Source: Caulobacter sp. NIBR1757 (lineage in GTDB: Bacteria > Pseudomonadota > Alphaproteobacteria > Caulobacterales > Caulobacteraceae). Taken from it: DNA of 64,000 bases. Numbering within the stretch: the first letter of the stretch is position 1; every line of letters starts with the position of its first letter. The stretch spans positions 806,001-870,000 of the forward strand of contig NZ_CP115463.1 in NCBI RefSeq assembly GCF_027912495.1, written 5' to 3'. Below the pieces are notes generated by a model. It worked only from the letters and a program-made list of their open reading frames with translations, was not told where the DNA came from and ran no database searches. Below, piece by piece: positions 6,890 to 14,522 of the stretch. A program made the translations under genes and the position numbers.

Positions 6890-8050
6890 TTGATCCGTCA
6901 TCAGGTCCAGCCGCGCTGGAACTGGAAGGAGGAAGCCGAACGTGTCGGCTTCACCTTCCACCACATGGAAGGTCAGGCGTATTGGGACGAAAGCGCCTGG
7001 TACGGCTTTACCCTCGCCCAGGCCGAGGAGATCGAGACGGCGTCGGAGACCCTGCACGCCATGTGCCTCGATTTCGTCGGCGAGGCGGTGAAGAGCGAGC
7101 GGATCATGGAGCGGCTCGCCATCCCCGAGGCGCACCGCGACTATGTGGCCGAGACCTGGACGCGCGGCGATCCCAGCCTCTACGGCCGGTTCGACTTCGC
7201 CTACGACGGCAAGGGCCCGCCGAAGCTCTACGAATACAACGCCGACACCCCGACCAGCATCTTCGAGACGGCGGTGTTCCAGTGGCTGTGGCTTGAGGCG
7301 CGGATCAAGGACGGGACGCTGCCGGCCGGCAGCGATCAGTTCAACAGCCTGTTCGAGAAGCTGCGCGACCGTTTCGGGGCCATCTTCCCGAACGGCGGCT
7401 ACGTGCATTTCTCCAGCGACCCCGACCATGTCGAGGACCGCCAGACGGTGAAATTCCTCGAGGACCTGGCCGTGCAGGCAGGGCTGACGCCGAAGTTCGT
7501 CTCGATCCACGACATCGGGCTGGACGCCGACGGCCGCTTCGTCGACGAGCAGAACGACATCATCCAGGCGGTGTTCAAGCTCTACCCCTGGGAGATGATG
7601 CTGCGCGAGGACTACGCCGACAACGTCGCCGCCTCGAAGACGCAGTTCCTGGAGCCGGCCTGGAAGAGCCTGCTGTCGAACAAGGGCCTGCTGCCGATGC
7701 TGTGGGAGCGCCATGGGGGCCATCCCAACCTGCTGGAGACCTGGTTCGAGGACGATCCGGGCGCGGCGGCTCTGGGCGACAGCTATGTGCGCAAGCCGCT
7801 GTTTTCCCGCGAGGGGGCCAACATCGAACTCGTCGAGAACGGGGTTTCCGAGCCGGTCTTCGACCAGGGCTACGGCGCCGAGGGCTGGATCCGCCAGGCG
7901 CTGCACAAGCCGCCGAAGGTGGACGGGAACTACCCGATCATCGGGGCCTGGATCGTCGGCGAGGAAGCCGCCGGCATGGCGATCCGCGAGGACAGCGGGC
8001 CGGTGACCAAGAACCTCAGCCGCTTCCTGCCGCACGCGATCGTGGACTGA
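6890..8050 (+). CDS. yjfC-like: Glutathionylspermidine synthase-like ATP-grasp ligase (YjfC-type)
   Basis: The 386 residues match the synthetase half of glutathionylspermidine synthase without the amidase domain: RPRWNWKEEAERVGF, YGRFDFAYDG, KLYEYNADTPTSIFE, VHFSSDPDHVEDRQTVKF, KPLFSREGANIELV. These are substrate, Mg and ATP-grasp motifs. The family forms amide bonds using ATP; stand-alone members such as E. coli YjfC have no confirmed substrate. Translation probably starts at TTG 6890, one base after the PspA stop. Genomic pairing with PspA, DUF350 and DUF1190 suggests a membrane or envelope peptide/polyamine modification, which is inference. Confidence 0.88.
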   Translation: MIRHQVQPRWNWKEEAERVGFTFHHMEGQAYWDESAWYGFTLAQAEEIETASETLHAMCLDFVGEAVKSERIMERLAIPEAHRDYVAETWTRGDPSLYGRFDFAYDGKGPPKLYEYNADTPTSIFETAVFQWLWLEARIKDGTLPAGSDQFNSLFEKLRDRFGAIFPNGGYVHFSSDPDHVEDRQTVKFLEDLAVQAGLTPKFVSIHDIGLDADGRFVDEQNDIIQAVFKLYPWEMMLREDYADNVAASKTQFLEPAWKSLLSNKGLLPMLWERHGGHPNLLETWFEDDPGAAALGDSYVRKPLFSREGANIELVENGVSEPVFDQGYGAEGWIRQALHKPPKVDGNYPIIGAWIVGEEAAGMAIREDSGPVTKNLSRFLPHAIVD

Positions 8051-8078
8051 CGGATCGACGAGGCGAGCGACTCCAACA

Positions 8079-8249
8079 AGCTCTCCCCCCGCGAAGTGGG
8101 GGGAGGACCGCTTTGGAGCGCCAGCGACAAAGCAGGAGGGGGGAACCCTGTGTCAGGAGGAACCTCCCTACCGCCGGTGGGGCCCGCCTCCTGATTTCTC
8201 GCTAAGGCTCGAAATCTGTCCTCCTCCCGCTTCGCGGGGGGAGAGTTTG
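8079..8249. repeat. Family A long inverted repeat, copy 1
   Basis: The outer arms are CTCTCCCCCCGCG.. at the left and ..CGGGGGGAGAG at the right. The inner arms pair GGAGGACCG with a CGGTGGGGCCCGCCTCC region. Bases 8175-8249 are identical over 75 positions to 48661-48735 in the second copy, whereas the centre differs. It lies between the ATP-grasp gene and the convergent isomerase gene. Confidence 0.85.
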
Positions 8250-8263
8250 AGTCTGACGCCCGC

Positions 8264-8866
8264 CTAACCGGCCAACTCTTCCTCGACCTGGCCCAGCCGT
8301 TCCTTGCCGAAGAAGATCTCGTCCCCGACGAAGAAGGTCGGGATGCCGAAGGCGCCGCGGTCGGCGGCGGCGGTGGTGTTGCTCATCAGGATGCCTTTGG
8401 CCTCGTCGCTCTGGGCCCGGGCCATCAGGGCGGCGGCGTCGAGGCCGGCGCCCTCCAGGACCTTGGCCACCACCTCGGGATCGCCCATATTCTGGCCGTC
8501 TTCCCACATGGCCTTCAGCACCACCTGCATGTAGCGCTCGCCGACGCCTTCCAGGCCGGCGGCGACGAAGGTGCGCATGATCAGCAGGGTATTGATCGGG
8601 AAGTGCGGGTTCATGCGGAACTTCGTCAGGCCGTGTCTGGCGACGAACCGCCGGCTTTCCAGCATCTCGTAGTCCATCTTGCCCTTGATGCCCCCGAAGG
8701 CGGTGAAGGGGGCCTGGTTGCCGGTGGCCTTGAACAGGCCGCCCAGCAGGCAGGGTATGACGTTGAGGGTGGCGCCGGTGCGCTCCAGGATGCCCGGGAT
8801 GACCATCGCGGCCATGTAGGCGTTGGGGCTGGCGAAATCGAAGATGAAGTCCAACTTTTTGGCCAT
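8264..8866 (-). CDS. 2-hydroxychromene-2-carboxylate isomerase family (kappa-GST/DsbA fold)
   Basis: The 200-residue thioredoxin-fold protein starts MAKKLDFIFDFASPNAYMA. The Ser in FASPNAY sits where kappa-class GST and NahD-type isomerases place the glutathione-activating serine. A cis-Pro loop (GIPTFFVGDEIFFGKERL) lies near the C-terminus. The family catalyses glutathione-dependent isomerisation in naphthalene-type aromatic degradation, but many members act on other substrates. Its ATG overlaps the stop of the upstream SDR (TAATG), so the two are coupled and probably share a pathway. Confidence 0.85.
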   Translation of the reverse strand: MAKKLDFIFDFASPNAYMAAMVIPGILERTGATLNVIPCLLGGLFKATGNQAPFTAFGGIKGKMDYEMLESRRFVARHGLTKFRMNPHFPINTLLIMRTFVAAGLEGVGERYMQVVLKAMWEDGQNMGDPEVVAKVLEGAGLDAAALMARAQSDEAKGILMSNTTAAADRGAFGIPTFFVGDEIFFGKERLGQVEEELAG

Positions 8867-9600
8867 TACCAGGTCTCCGTCCAGGGGCGCAGGTCGATCT
8901 CGAAGGTCCAGGCCGAGCGGCCCTGGTTGTGCAGCCAGACATAGTTGCGGGCGATCTCGTCGGGGTCGAGGATTTCGCCGCGCGCCAGCCGTTCATCGGC
9001 GTCGGGCATGCGCTCGCGGGTGAAGACGCCGTCGATGCTGCCGTCGCAGATAATGTGGGCGATGTGAATGCCCTGCGGCCCCAGCTCGCGGGCCATGCTC
9101 TGGGCCAGGGCGCGCAGGGCGTGCTTGGCGCCGGCGAAGGCGGAAAAACCCTCGCGGCCGCGCACGCTGGCCGTGGCCCCGGTGAAGAGGATGCTGCCGC
9201 GTCCGCGCGGGACCATGACGCGGGCCGCCTCGCGCCCGGTGAGGAAGCCGGCCAGGGCCGCCATCTCCCAGACCTTGGAATAGACCCGGGTGGTGGTGTC
9301 GCGGATGTTGAAGTGGACGTTGGCCCCGATGTTGAAGACGACCACCTCGAGCGGGCCGATGTCCTTTTCGATGCGGTCGAAGAGGGCGGTCATCTCGGCC
9401 TCGTCGCGGGCGTCGACGCCCATGGCGTGGGCCTCGCCGCCGGCGGCGCGAATCTCTTCGGCCAGGGATTCGAGCTGATCCAGGTTGCGCGGGCGGCGGG
9501 TCATCACCACCGCCATGCCTTCGGCCGCGAAGGCCTTGGCGATGGAGCCGCCGACACCGATGCCGGCGCCGACGACGAGACAGACCTTGCGGTCGGACAT
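8866..9600 (-). CDS. SDR family protein with Phe in place of the catalytic Tyr
   Basis: This 244-residue Rossmann protein has GAGIGVG (11-17) for NAD(P). The active-site lysine is K159 in FAGAKHAL, but position K-4 is Phe155, so the usual YxxxK dyad is broken. Ser/Thr residues are present in the preceding strand (LFTGATAS). It may be a non-classical reductase, or a binding or partner protein. Translation is coupled to the glutathione-dependent isomerase. Upstream is a 23-bp palindrome overlapping a TTGACA -35, suggesting a repressor-controlled two-gene operon. Confidence 0.82.
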   Translation of the reverse strand: MSDRKVCLVVGAGIGVGGSIAKAFAAEGMAVVMTRRPRNLDQLESLAEEIRAAGGEAHAMGVDARDEAEMTALFDRIEKDIGPLEVVVFNIGANVHFNIRDTTTRVYSKVWEMAALAGFLTGREAARVMVPRGRGSILFTGATASVRGREGFSAFAGAKHALRALAQSMARELGPQGIHIAHIICDGSIDGVFTRERMPDADERLARGEILDPDEIARNYVWLHNQGRSAWTFEIDLRPWTETW

Positions 9601-9624
9601 GGGAGGGTCTCCGAGAAGCGGCGG

Positions 9625-9655
9625 GTAAGTTCTGTTTAAAAACTTACGCTGTCAA
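9625..9655 (-). promoter_or_regulatory. TetR-type palindrome with overlapping -35 upstream of the SDR operon
   Basis: GTAAGTT (9625-9631) and AACTTAC (9641-9647) form a perfect 7-bp inverted repeat, 23 bases overall. On the minus strand TTGACA lies at 9655-9650, directly upstream, so the palindrome falls between -35 and the start at 9600. Size and symmetry fit a TetR-family operator. No TetR gene is adjacent, so the cognate regulator is unknown. Confidence 0.55.
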
Positions 9656-9664
9656 CCACCGCCG

Positions 9665-10078
9665 TCAGGGTTCGGTGTAGCCCCTGGCGCGCAGGGACAG
9701 CCGGCCGCCGCGCGGGTCGGCGGTGAAGAACAGTCCGCCGCGCCGCCGGGACTGGTCGGGCACATAGTCGAAGCTGGCCTCGGCGGTCTCCGGCGGCTGG
9801 CCGGGCAGGGTCAGTTCGCCTTCGACGGCGACCTGGGCGGCCGGCGAGCCGCCGCTGTTGATGGCCTCGATCTCGACCAGCCAGCCGCCTTTCACCGCAT
9901 GGATCTCGCGGGTCTCGACGGTGACGGCGGGCGGCGAAGTGTCGCCGAACACCGCCTCATGGCCGATGACCGCCAAGGTCATCAGCACCAGCACCAGGCC
10001 GACCGCCCCCGCGATCCACTCCAGCAGCGGCGTGCCGTGGGCGCCGGGATTGGCTTTGGCGGTGGGTTTGCGGGCCAT
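9665..10078 (-). CDS. TIGR02588 family protein
   Basis: The 137-residue protein has one N-terminal membrane segment (about 18-42, GAVGLVLVLMTLAVIGH). A beta-rich extracytoplasmic domain follows (VTVETREIHAVKGGWLVEIEAIN; GRLSLRARGYTEP). Proteins of this type are found next to TIGR02587 membrane proteins, as here, where its ATG overlaps the upstream stop (TGATG). Function is unknown. Confidence 0.75.
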   Translation of the reverse strand: MARKPTAKANPGAHGTPLLEWIAGAVGLVLVLMTLAVIGHEAVFGDTSPPAVTVETREIHAVKGGWLVEIEAINSGGSPAAQVAVEGELTLPGQPPETAEASFDYVPDQSRRRGGLFFTADPRGGRLSLRARGYTEP

Positions 10079-10926
10079 CAGATCACCAGCCGGGCGGTGG
10101 CGGCCCCGAGGCCGGCGGGAAAGGCGAGGACGACGGTCATCTGGGCGATCTCATGCGGGTTGGTCCCCTGCAGTCGACCGAAGGCCCACAGGCAGTAGAG
10201 GCTGATCAGAAGGGCGATGCCGTAGCCGGGCAGGGTGGAGACCAGGACCGTTCGCAGGAGGCTGCGGTCGCCGCGCCGCTCGGACTGGCCGGGAAAGCCC
10301 AGGCCGAAGACGAAGCCCTGCAGCAGCAGCAGCGTCGCCGCCGCCAGCAGGAGGGCGTGCCAGGGGCTCATCATGTAGGCGATGAGGATCATCTCCTCGG
10401 TCGGGGCGACGCTGAAGGCCAGGAAGATGGCCCCGACCAACATCAGGAACAGGCGGCCAAGATAGCCGATGTGTTCCTTCCGGCGCACGCCGCCGTCCTC
10501 GCCCTTGCCGCCGAACTGCTTGCCGGCGACCAGGGCCCCGATGCTGGCGGGGATGGCGCAGACGGCCAGCTTGCCGATCACCTCGCCAAAGGTCATGCCG
10601 CCGCCGATCTGGCCGAGCAGCAGCAGGGCGACGAGGGAGACCACCATGCCGACCGCGAAGGCGGCGAGGGCGTCGAGCACCTCGTCGAGCAGGCGAAAGG
10701 TCGGCTCGAAGCCGGCGTAGTAGCTGAGGCCCAGCAGCATCGGCGCGGCCGAGCCGATGAAGACCAGCAGCCGCCAGCGGTCCATTGAATGGCCCAGCTG
10801 CCACATCTCCATGGTCATCAGCAGCGGGAAGGCGAACAGCAGCGCCCCGCCGGCCGCGCGGGCCAGGCTGGTCAGGTAGTCGAGATTGGCCGGCGCCGAC
10901 ATCAGGGCGCTTGCAGGTTTGGCCAT
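10078..10926 (-). CDS. TIGR02587 family integral membrane protein
   Basis: The 282-residue protein has about seven hydrophobic segments with little soluble sequence. A basic, Gly-rich loop (KQFGGKGEDGGVRRKEH) sits in the middle. ATG 10926 has an ideal GGAGGG ribosome site. The longer reading frame extending upstream runs through the WYL gene and is not real. It forms a coupled pair with the TIGR02588 gene and lies 23 bases downstream of the WYL regulator on the same strand. Function is unknown; the conserved pairing suggests a two-subunit membrane complex. Confidence 0.78.
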   Translation of the reverse strand: MAKPASALMSAPANLDYLTSLARAAGGALLFAFPLLMTMEMWQLGHSMDRWRLLVFIGSAAPMLLGLSYYAGFEPTFRLLDEVLDALAAFAVGMVVSLVALLLLGQIGGGMTFGEVIGKLAVCAIPASIGALVAGKQFGGKGEDGGVRRKEHIGYLGRLFLMLVGAIFLAFSVAPTEEMILIAYMMSPWHALLLAAATLLLLQGFVFGLGFPGQSERRGDRSLLRTVLVSTLPGYGIALLISLYCLWAFGRLQGTNPHEIAQMTVVLAFPAGLGAATARLVI

Positions 10927-10949
10927 CAGCCCTCCGTGCTGCTCAGCGG

Positions 10950-11678
10950 TCAGGGCGCCGAAGGGTTCCCGGGCGGCGGTCCGCGCCAGGTCTTGCGAAT
11001 CTCCTCCATCGCCCGCCGCCAGCGGGCCCGCAGGATCAGGGGCCGTTCGGGGAAGCGTTCTTCCAGGAAGTCGGCGGCGACCACCCGGTCGGTGCGGAAG
11101 TTGCGAAAGTCGGTCCGCATCTCGCACCAGGCCACCAGGTTGCGGGTGGTGTCGCGGTAGCCGATGGCGATCGGCCAGACGACGCGGCGGCTCTCGCGGC
11201 CCTGTTCGTCGGCATAGGTCAGCTCGACCTTGTGGCCGGCGTGGATGGCGGCGCGCAGCCGGGCCATGTCGAGGCCGTCGGCGGCGTTGGCGAAGCTGGG
11301 CGGGGTGCGGGTGGCGGGGTCGAGCAGCATCGGCCGCAGGTGATCGGGCACGGTGGCGGCGATCTTGGCGACCAGGTCCTGGGCCGCCCGGGCCAGGGCC
11401 GGATCGCCCCGGCTGGCCACCCACTGGGCGCCGAGCACGGCGGCCTCGACCTCGTCGGCGGTCAGCATCAGGGGCGGCATGTCGAAGCCGGCGTCGAGAA
11501 CGTAGCCGACGCCCGCCTCGCCGCGGATGGGGGCGCGCTGGGCCATCAGGGCGGCGATGTCGCGATAGACGCTGCGCTTGGAAGTCTCCAGTTCGGCGGC
11601 CATGGCGTTGGCGGTCACCGGCTGGCTGGCGCGGCGGAGAATCTGGATGATCTGGAACAGGCGGTCGGCGCGGCGCAT
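10950..11678 (-). CDS. WYL-domain transcriptional regulator (YafY/DeoR-like)
   Basis: The 242-residue regulator has an N-terminal HTH_11 helix-turn-helix (MRRADRLFQIIQILRR, then TANAMAAELETSKRSVYRDIAAL). A C-terminal WYL-type ligand domain follows (VVWPIAIGYRDTTRNLVAWCEMRTDFRNFRTDRV). WYL domains often sense nucleotides or other small ligands. The gene is divergent from the GST gene, with a perfect 22-bp palindrome between them. It probably controls that gene and itself, and possibly the TIGR02587/02588 pair downstream. Confidence 0.88.
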   Translation of the reverse strand: MRRADRLFQIIQILRRASQPVTANAMAAELETSKRSVYRDIAALMAQRAPIRGEAGVGYVLDAGFDMPPLMLTADEVEAAVLGAQWVASRGDPALARAAQDLVAKIAATVPDHLRPMLLDPATRTPPSFANAADGLDMARLRAAIHAGHKVELTYADEQGRESRRVVWPIAIGYRDTTRNLVAWCEMRTDFRNFRTDRVVAADFLEERFPERPLILRARWRRAMEEIRKTWRGPPPGNPSAP

Positions 11679-11694
11679 GGGCTGAACCTTCGCA

Positions 11695-11716
11695 TGCTGA
11701 CAGCAGGCTGTCAGCA
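11695..11716. promoter_or_regulatory. Palindromic operator between WYL regulator and GST
   Basis: TGCTGACAG (11695-11703) and CTGTCAGCA (11708-11716) are perfect 9-bp arms around CAGG. The site is 16 bases upstream of the regulator ATG (minus strand) and 41 bases upstream of the GST ATG (plus strand), as expected for an autoregulated divergent operator. Confidence 0.65.
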
Positions 11717-11756
11717 GGGGGCGGCTATCGATGGCGGCCTCGAAGGAGCAACCGCC

Positions 11757-12473
11757 ATGATCACCCTCTACACAGCCGGCCCGGGCTTCGGCCTGCCCGA
11801 AATCAGCCCCTACGCCATGAAGACCGAGATCCAGCTGCAGCTGGCCGATCTGGCTTTCGAGAAGCGGCCCGGCCGCCGCGAGGACTCGCCCAAGGGCCAG
11901 GTCCCCTGGATCGTCGATGGCGAGGAGAGGGTCGCCGACTCCACCTTCATCCGCGCTCACATCGAGGGCAAATACGGGGTCGATCTCGACGCCGGCCTGA
12001 GCGTCGAGCAACGCGCCCAGGCCTGGGCCATGGAGCGGATGGTCGAGAACCAGCTGGGCTGGGCCGGCGCCCACTTCCGCTTCCTGAAGGCCGACAACTT
12101 CGCCAAGGGCCCGGCCCACTGGTTCGACCAGGCGCCGGAAGCGATGCGCGAAACCCTCAGGGCTGGCCTGGTCGAGGCGGTGGCGGCCAACGTCCTGGCC
12201 GTCGGGATCGGGCGCCACAGTGATGAGGAGATCGCCTGGCTGGCCGAGCGGTCGCTGACCGCCATCGCCGTGACCCTGGGCGACAAGCCCTTCCTGTTCG
12301 GCGACCGGCCGGTGGGGTCCGAGGCGGTGGTCTTCTCGATCCTGGCGACGACCCTGAATCCGTTTTTCGACAGCCCGCTGCATGATCGCTTTGCGGCCAT
12401 GCCCAGCCTGGTGGCCTATGTCGGACGGATGATGGAGCGCTTCTATCCCGAGCACGCGCGGATGGCGGCCTAG
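11757..12473 (+). CDS. Glutathione S-transferase family protein
   Basis: The 238 residues have the GST layout. A thioredoxin-like N-terminal domain (MITLYTAGPGFGLPEISPYAMKTE, then QVPWIVDGEERVADSTFIRAHIE with the cis-Pro and Glu/Ser that hold glutathione) precedes an all-helical C-terminal domain. The C-terminal part with DKPFLFGDRPVGSEAVVF is the N-capping box region of GSTs. ATG 11757 is preceded by AAGGAG. Likely glutathione conjugation or reduction of an electrophile, under the divergent WYL regulator. Confidence 0.85.
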   Translation: MITLYTAGPGFGLPEISPYAMKTEIQLQLADLAFEKRPGRREDSPKGQVPWIVDGEERVADSTFIRAHIEGKYGVDLDAGLSVEQRAQAWAMERMVENQLGWAGAHFRFLKADNFAKGPAHWFDQAPEAMRETLRAGLVEAVAANVLAVGIGRHSDEEIAWLAERSLTAIAVTLGDKPFLFGDRPVGSEAVVFSILATTLNPFFDSPLHDRFAAMPSLVAYVGRMMERFYPEHARMAA

Positions 12474-12772
12474 GACGCCCCGAGCCGCAGCAGCACCCGC
12501 CTTGGGATCGCGTAGTCGCGGATGGCGGGGCGGTGGTCGCGCAGGCCCATGACTTCTCGCTGCACGAAGTAGCGCCAGACGGCGTCGGCGGCGGCCTTCA
12601 GGCGGTCGGGGTCGTCGGGGGCCTCGGCGAGGGTGGCGAGGGATTGCTCGACGGCCTTGCCCAGACGGCCAAGCGCGCCGGCGCCCTCGCCGGCCAGTTC
12701 GGCTTCGAGGGCGCCGTGCAGGCGTTCCGAGACGCCGGGGCCGGTCAGGCTCTGGGGCAGGCGAAGGGACAC
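12470..12772 (-). CDS. Small conserved helical protein (DUF6665-like)
   Basis: From GTG 12772 the product is 100 residues: an N-terminal VSLRLPQSL, two long Ala-rich helices, and a C-terminal block (AVWRYFVQREVMGLRDHR, then IRDYAIPRRVL) that looks conserved. I associate this with the DUF6665 family, from memory of the motif. ATG 12817 in the same frame would overlap the divergent methyltransferase start and is less likely. Its stop overlaps the end of the GST gene (convergent, 4 bases). Function is unknown. Confidence 0.6.
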   Translation of the reverse strand: MSLRLPQSLTGPGVSERLHGALEAELAGEGAGALGRLGKAVEQSLATLAEAPDDPDRLKAAADAVWRYFVQREVMGLRDHRPAIRDYAIPRRVLLRLGAS

Positions 12773-12815
12773 GCGCCATTGTAACGCGGCGATGGTCCGG
12801 GCTACAGCCCCCGCC

Positions 12816-13721
12816 ATGTCGATCACCGCCGTCTTTGGCCATCCCCCGCTCGCCCTCGCCGATGTCCCGGCCGGCGCCGTCCAGACCTCGCCGCTGGTTC
12901 CCGGCTCGCAGGCGCTGGAGGCGTTTGCGCCCGCCAGCCTGGCCGAGATCATCATGCTGGCGCCGCCCGCCACGGTCGAACGGCGCGGCGCCCTGGCGGC
13001 GGCGCTGAAAGCGATCGCGCCCGATGGCCGGCTGATCGCCATGGCCCCGAAGGACAAGGGCGGCTCGCGGCTGGCCGGCGACCTCACCGCACTGGGCGCG
13101 GAGTTCAACGAGAGCGCCAAGCGTCATCACCGCATCTGCCATGTCCGTCGTCCCGTGGATCTGACGGCGGTCGAGGCCGCCATCGCCGAGTCCGCGCCGC
13201 GCGTCATCGAGGGTCTCGGCCGCAGCCAGCCCGGCATCTTCAGCTGGGACCGCATCGACGCCGGCACCGCCCTGCTGCTTGCCAAGCTGCCGGCCTTCAA
13301 GGGCCCGGGGGCCGACTTCGGCTGCGGCATTGGCCTCTTGGCCGGCAAGGTGCTGGAAAGCGCCGCCGTCACCAGCCTGGCTCTGGTCGACATCGACCGC
13401 CGGGCTATCGAGGCGGCCAGGGAGAATGTCACCGACCCGCGCGCCGTCTTCCACTGGGCCGACCTTCGGGGCACCGAGCCGGCCCTGGCCGACCTCGAGT
13501 TCGTAGTCATGAACCCGCCCTTCCACGACGCCGGGGCCGAGGACCGGGCGCTGGGCCAGGTCTTCATCCGCCGCGCCGCCGGGGCGCTGAAGAAGGGCGG
13601 GACCTGCTGGCTGGTCGCCAATCGCCACCTGCCCTACGAGGCAGTGCTGGGCGAGCACTTCAAAGCCGTGGACCTGAAGGGCGAGGCCGGCGGCTACAAG
13701 GTCTATGAGGCCCGCAAGTGA
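12816..13721 (+). CDS. rsmC-like: RsmC-like 16S rRNA guanine-N2 methyltransferase
   Basis: The 301-residue protein has two methyltransferase-like halves, as in RsmC. The N-terminal half (1-130) is degenerate. The C-terminal half has the SAM motif DFGCGIGLL (167-175), acidic VDIDRRAIEAARENV, and catalytic NPPFHD (233-238), the NPPF-type motif of N2-guanine methyltransferases. The likely product is m2G in 16S rRNA. GCTACAGC at 12801-12808 resembles a Caulobacter -10 and would place transcription at or near ATG 12816. It is coupled by GTGA to the pseudouridine synthase gene. Confidence 0.85.
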   Translation: MSITAVFGHPPLALADVPAGAVQTSPLVPGSQALEAFAPASLAEIIMLAPPATVERRGALAAALKAIAPDGRLIAMAPKDKGGSRLAGDLTALGAEFNESAKRHHRICHVRRPVDLTAVEAAIAESAPRVIEGLGRSQPGIFSWDRIDAGTALLLAKLPAFKGPGADFGCGIGLLAGKVLESAAVTSLALVDIDRRAIEAARENVTDPRAVFHWADLRGTEPALADLEFVVMNPPFHDAGAEDRALGQVFIRRAAGALKKGGTCWLVANRHLPYEAVLGEHFKAVDLKGEAGGYKVYEARK

Positions 13722-14449
13722 TTTCGGTTCGGCTGGATCGCCTGCTGGCCAACATGGGCTATGGCAGCCGCAGGGAGATCGCCGCCCTGGCCGCCGCCGG
13801 CCAGGTGGTGCTCGACGGCCAGGCGATCAGGAAGGCCGACACCAAGGTGCTGGTGGCCCGCGACCTGCCCGCCCGGATGACAGTGCGCGGCGCCCCGCTC
13901 GATCCGCCGCCGGGTCTGGCGCTGATGCTGCACAAGCCGCTGGGGGTGACCTGCTCGCACAAGGAAGTCGGGGCGCTGGTTTATGACCTGCTGCCCCAGC
14001 GCTGGAAGGCGCGGGAGCCGGCCATCTCGACGGTCGGCCGGCTCGACAAGGAGACCAGTGGCCTGTTGCTGCTGACCGACGACGGCGAGCTGCTGCACCG
14101 GATCATCTCGCCGCGTTCCAACGTGCCCAAACGCTACCTCGTCACCCTGGCCCGGCCGATGGACGGCACGGAAGGCGCGGCCTTCGCGGCCGGGACCCTG
14201 GTGCTGGAGGGCGAGGACAAGCCGCTGCTGCCGGCCGAGCTGGAGGTCCATTCGCCGACGCAGGCCCACCTGACCATCCATGAGGGCCGCTACCATCAGG
14301 TCCGCCGGATGTTCGCCGCGGTCGGCAATCACGTCGAGGCCCTGCACCGCGACCAGGTCGGCGGCCTCGACCTGCCGGCCGATCTGGCGCCGGGGGCCTT
14401 CCGCATGCTGGACGATGCGGCGATCGCGGCGATCTTTACGCCTCGCTAA
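13718..14449 (+). CDS. rsuA-like: RsuA/RluB-family pseudouridine synthase
   Basis: The 243 residues comprise an N-terminal S4 RNA-binding domain (RLDRLLANMGYGSRREIAAL) and a catalytic domain. The catalytic domain has the signature VGRLDKETSGLLLLT, whose catalytic Asp is D110. EGRYHQVRRMFAAVGNHVEALHR near the C-terminus is the substrate-binding motif of this family. The family modifies 16S U516 (RsuA) or 23S positions (RluB/E/F). Length favours RsuA, but the target is not proven. The start is GTG 13718, overlapping the rsmC-like stop, so this is a two-gene rRNA-modification operon. Confidence 0.88.
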   Translation: MISVRLDRLLANMGYGSRREIAALAAAGQVVLDGQAIRKADTKVLVARDLPARMTVRGAPLDPPPGLALMLHKPLGVTCSHKEVGALVYDLLPQRWKAREPAISTVGRLDKETSGLLLLTDDGELLHRIISPRSNVPKRYLVTLARPMDGTEGAAFAAGTLVLEGEDKPLLPAELEVHSPTQAHLTIHEGRYHQVRRMFAAVGNHVEALHRDQVGGLDLPADLAPGAFRMLDDAAIAAIFTPR

Positions 14450-14522
14450 CCCTTCGGAACAGCCGGGGAACAAAGCCCGGGTTTGCACGCTTCATCGATG
14501 TAACCGTCGTGGGCGTACCGCC

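Noticed and set aside
10950..13658. 902-codon minus frame spanning the WYL gene, GST and methyltransferase
   Set aside because: Only the last 242 codons are the WYL regulator; the rest is antisense to two well-supported genes.
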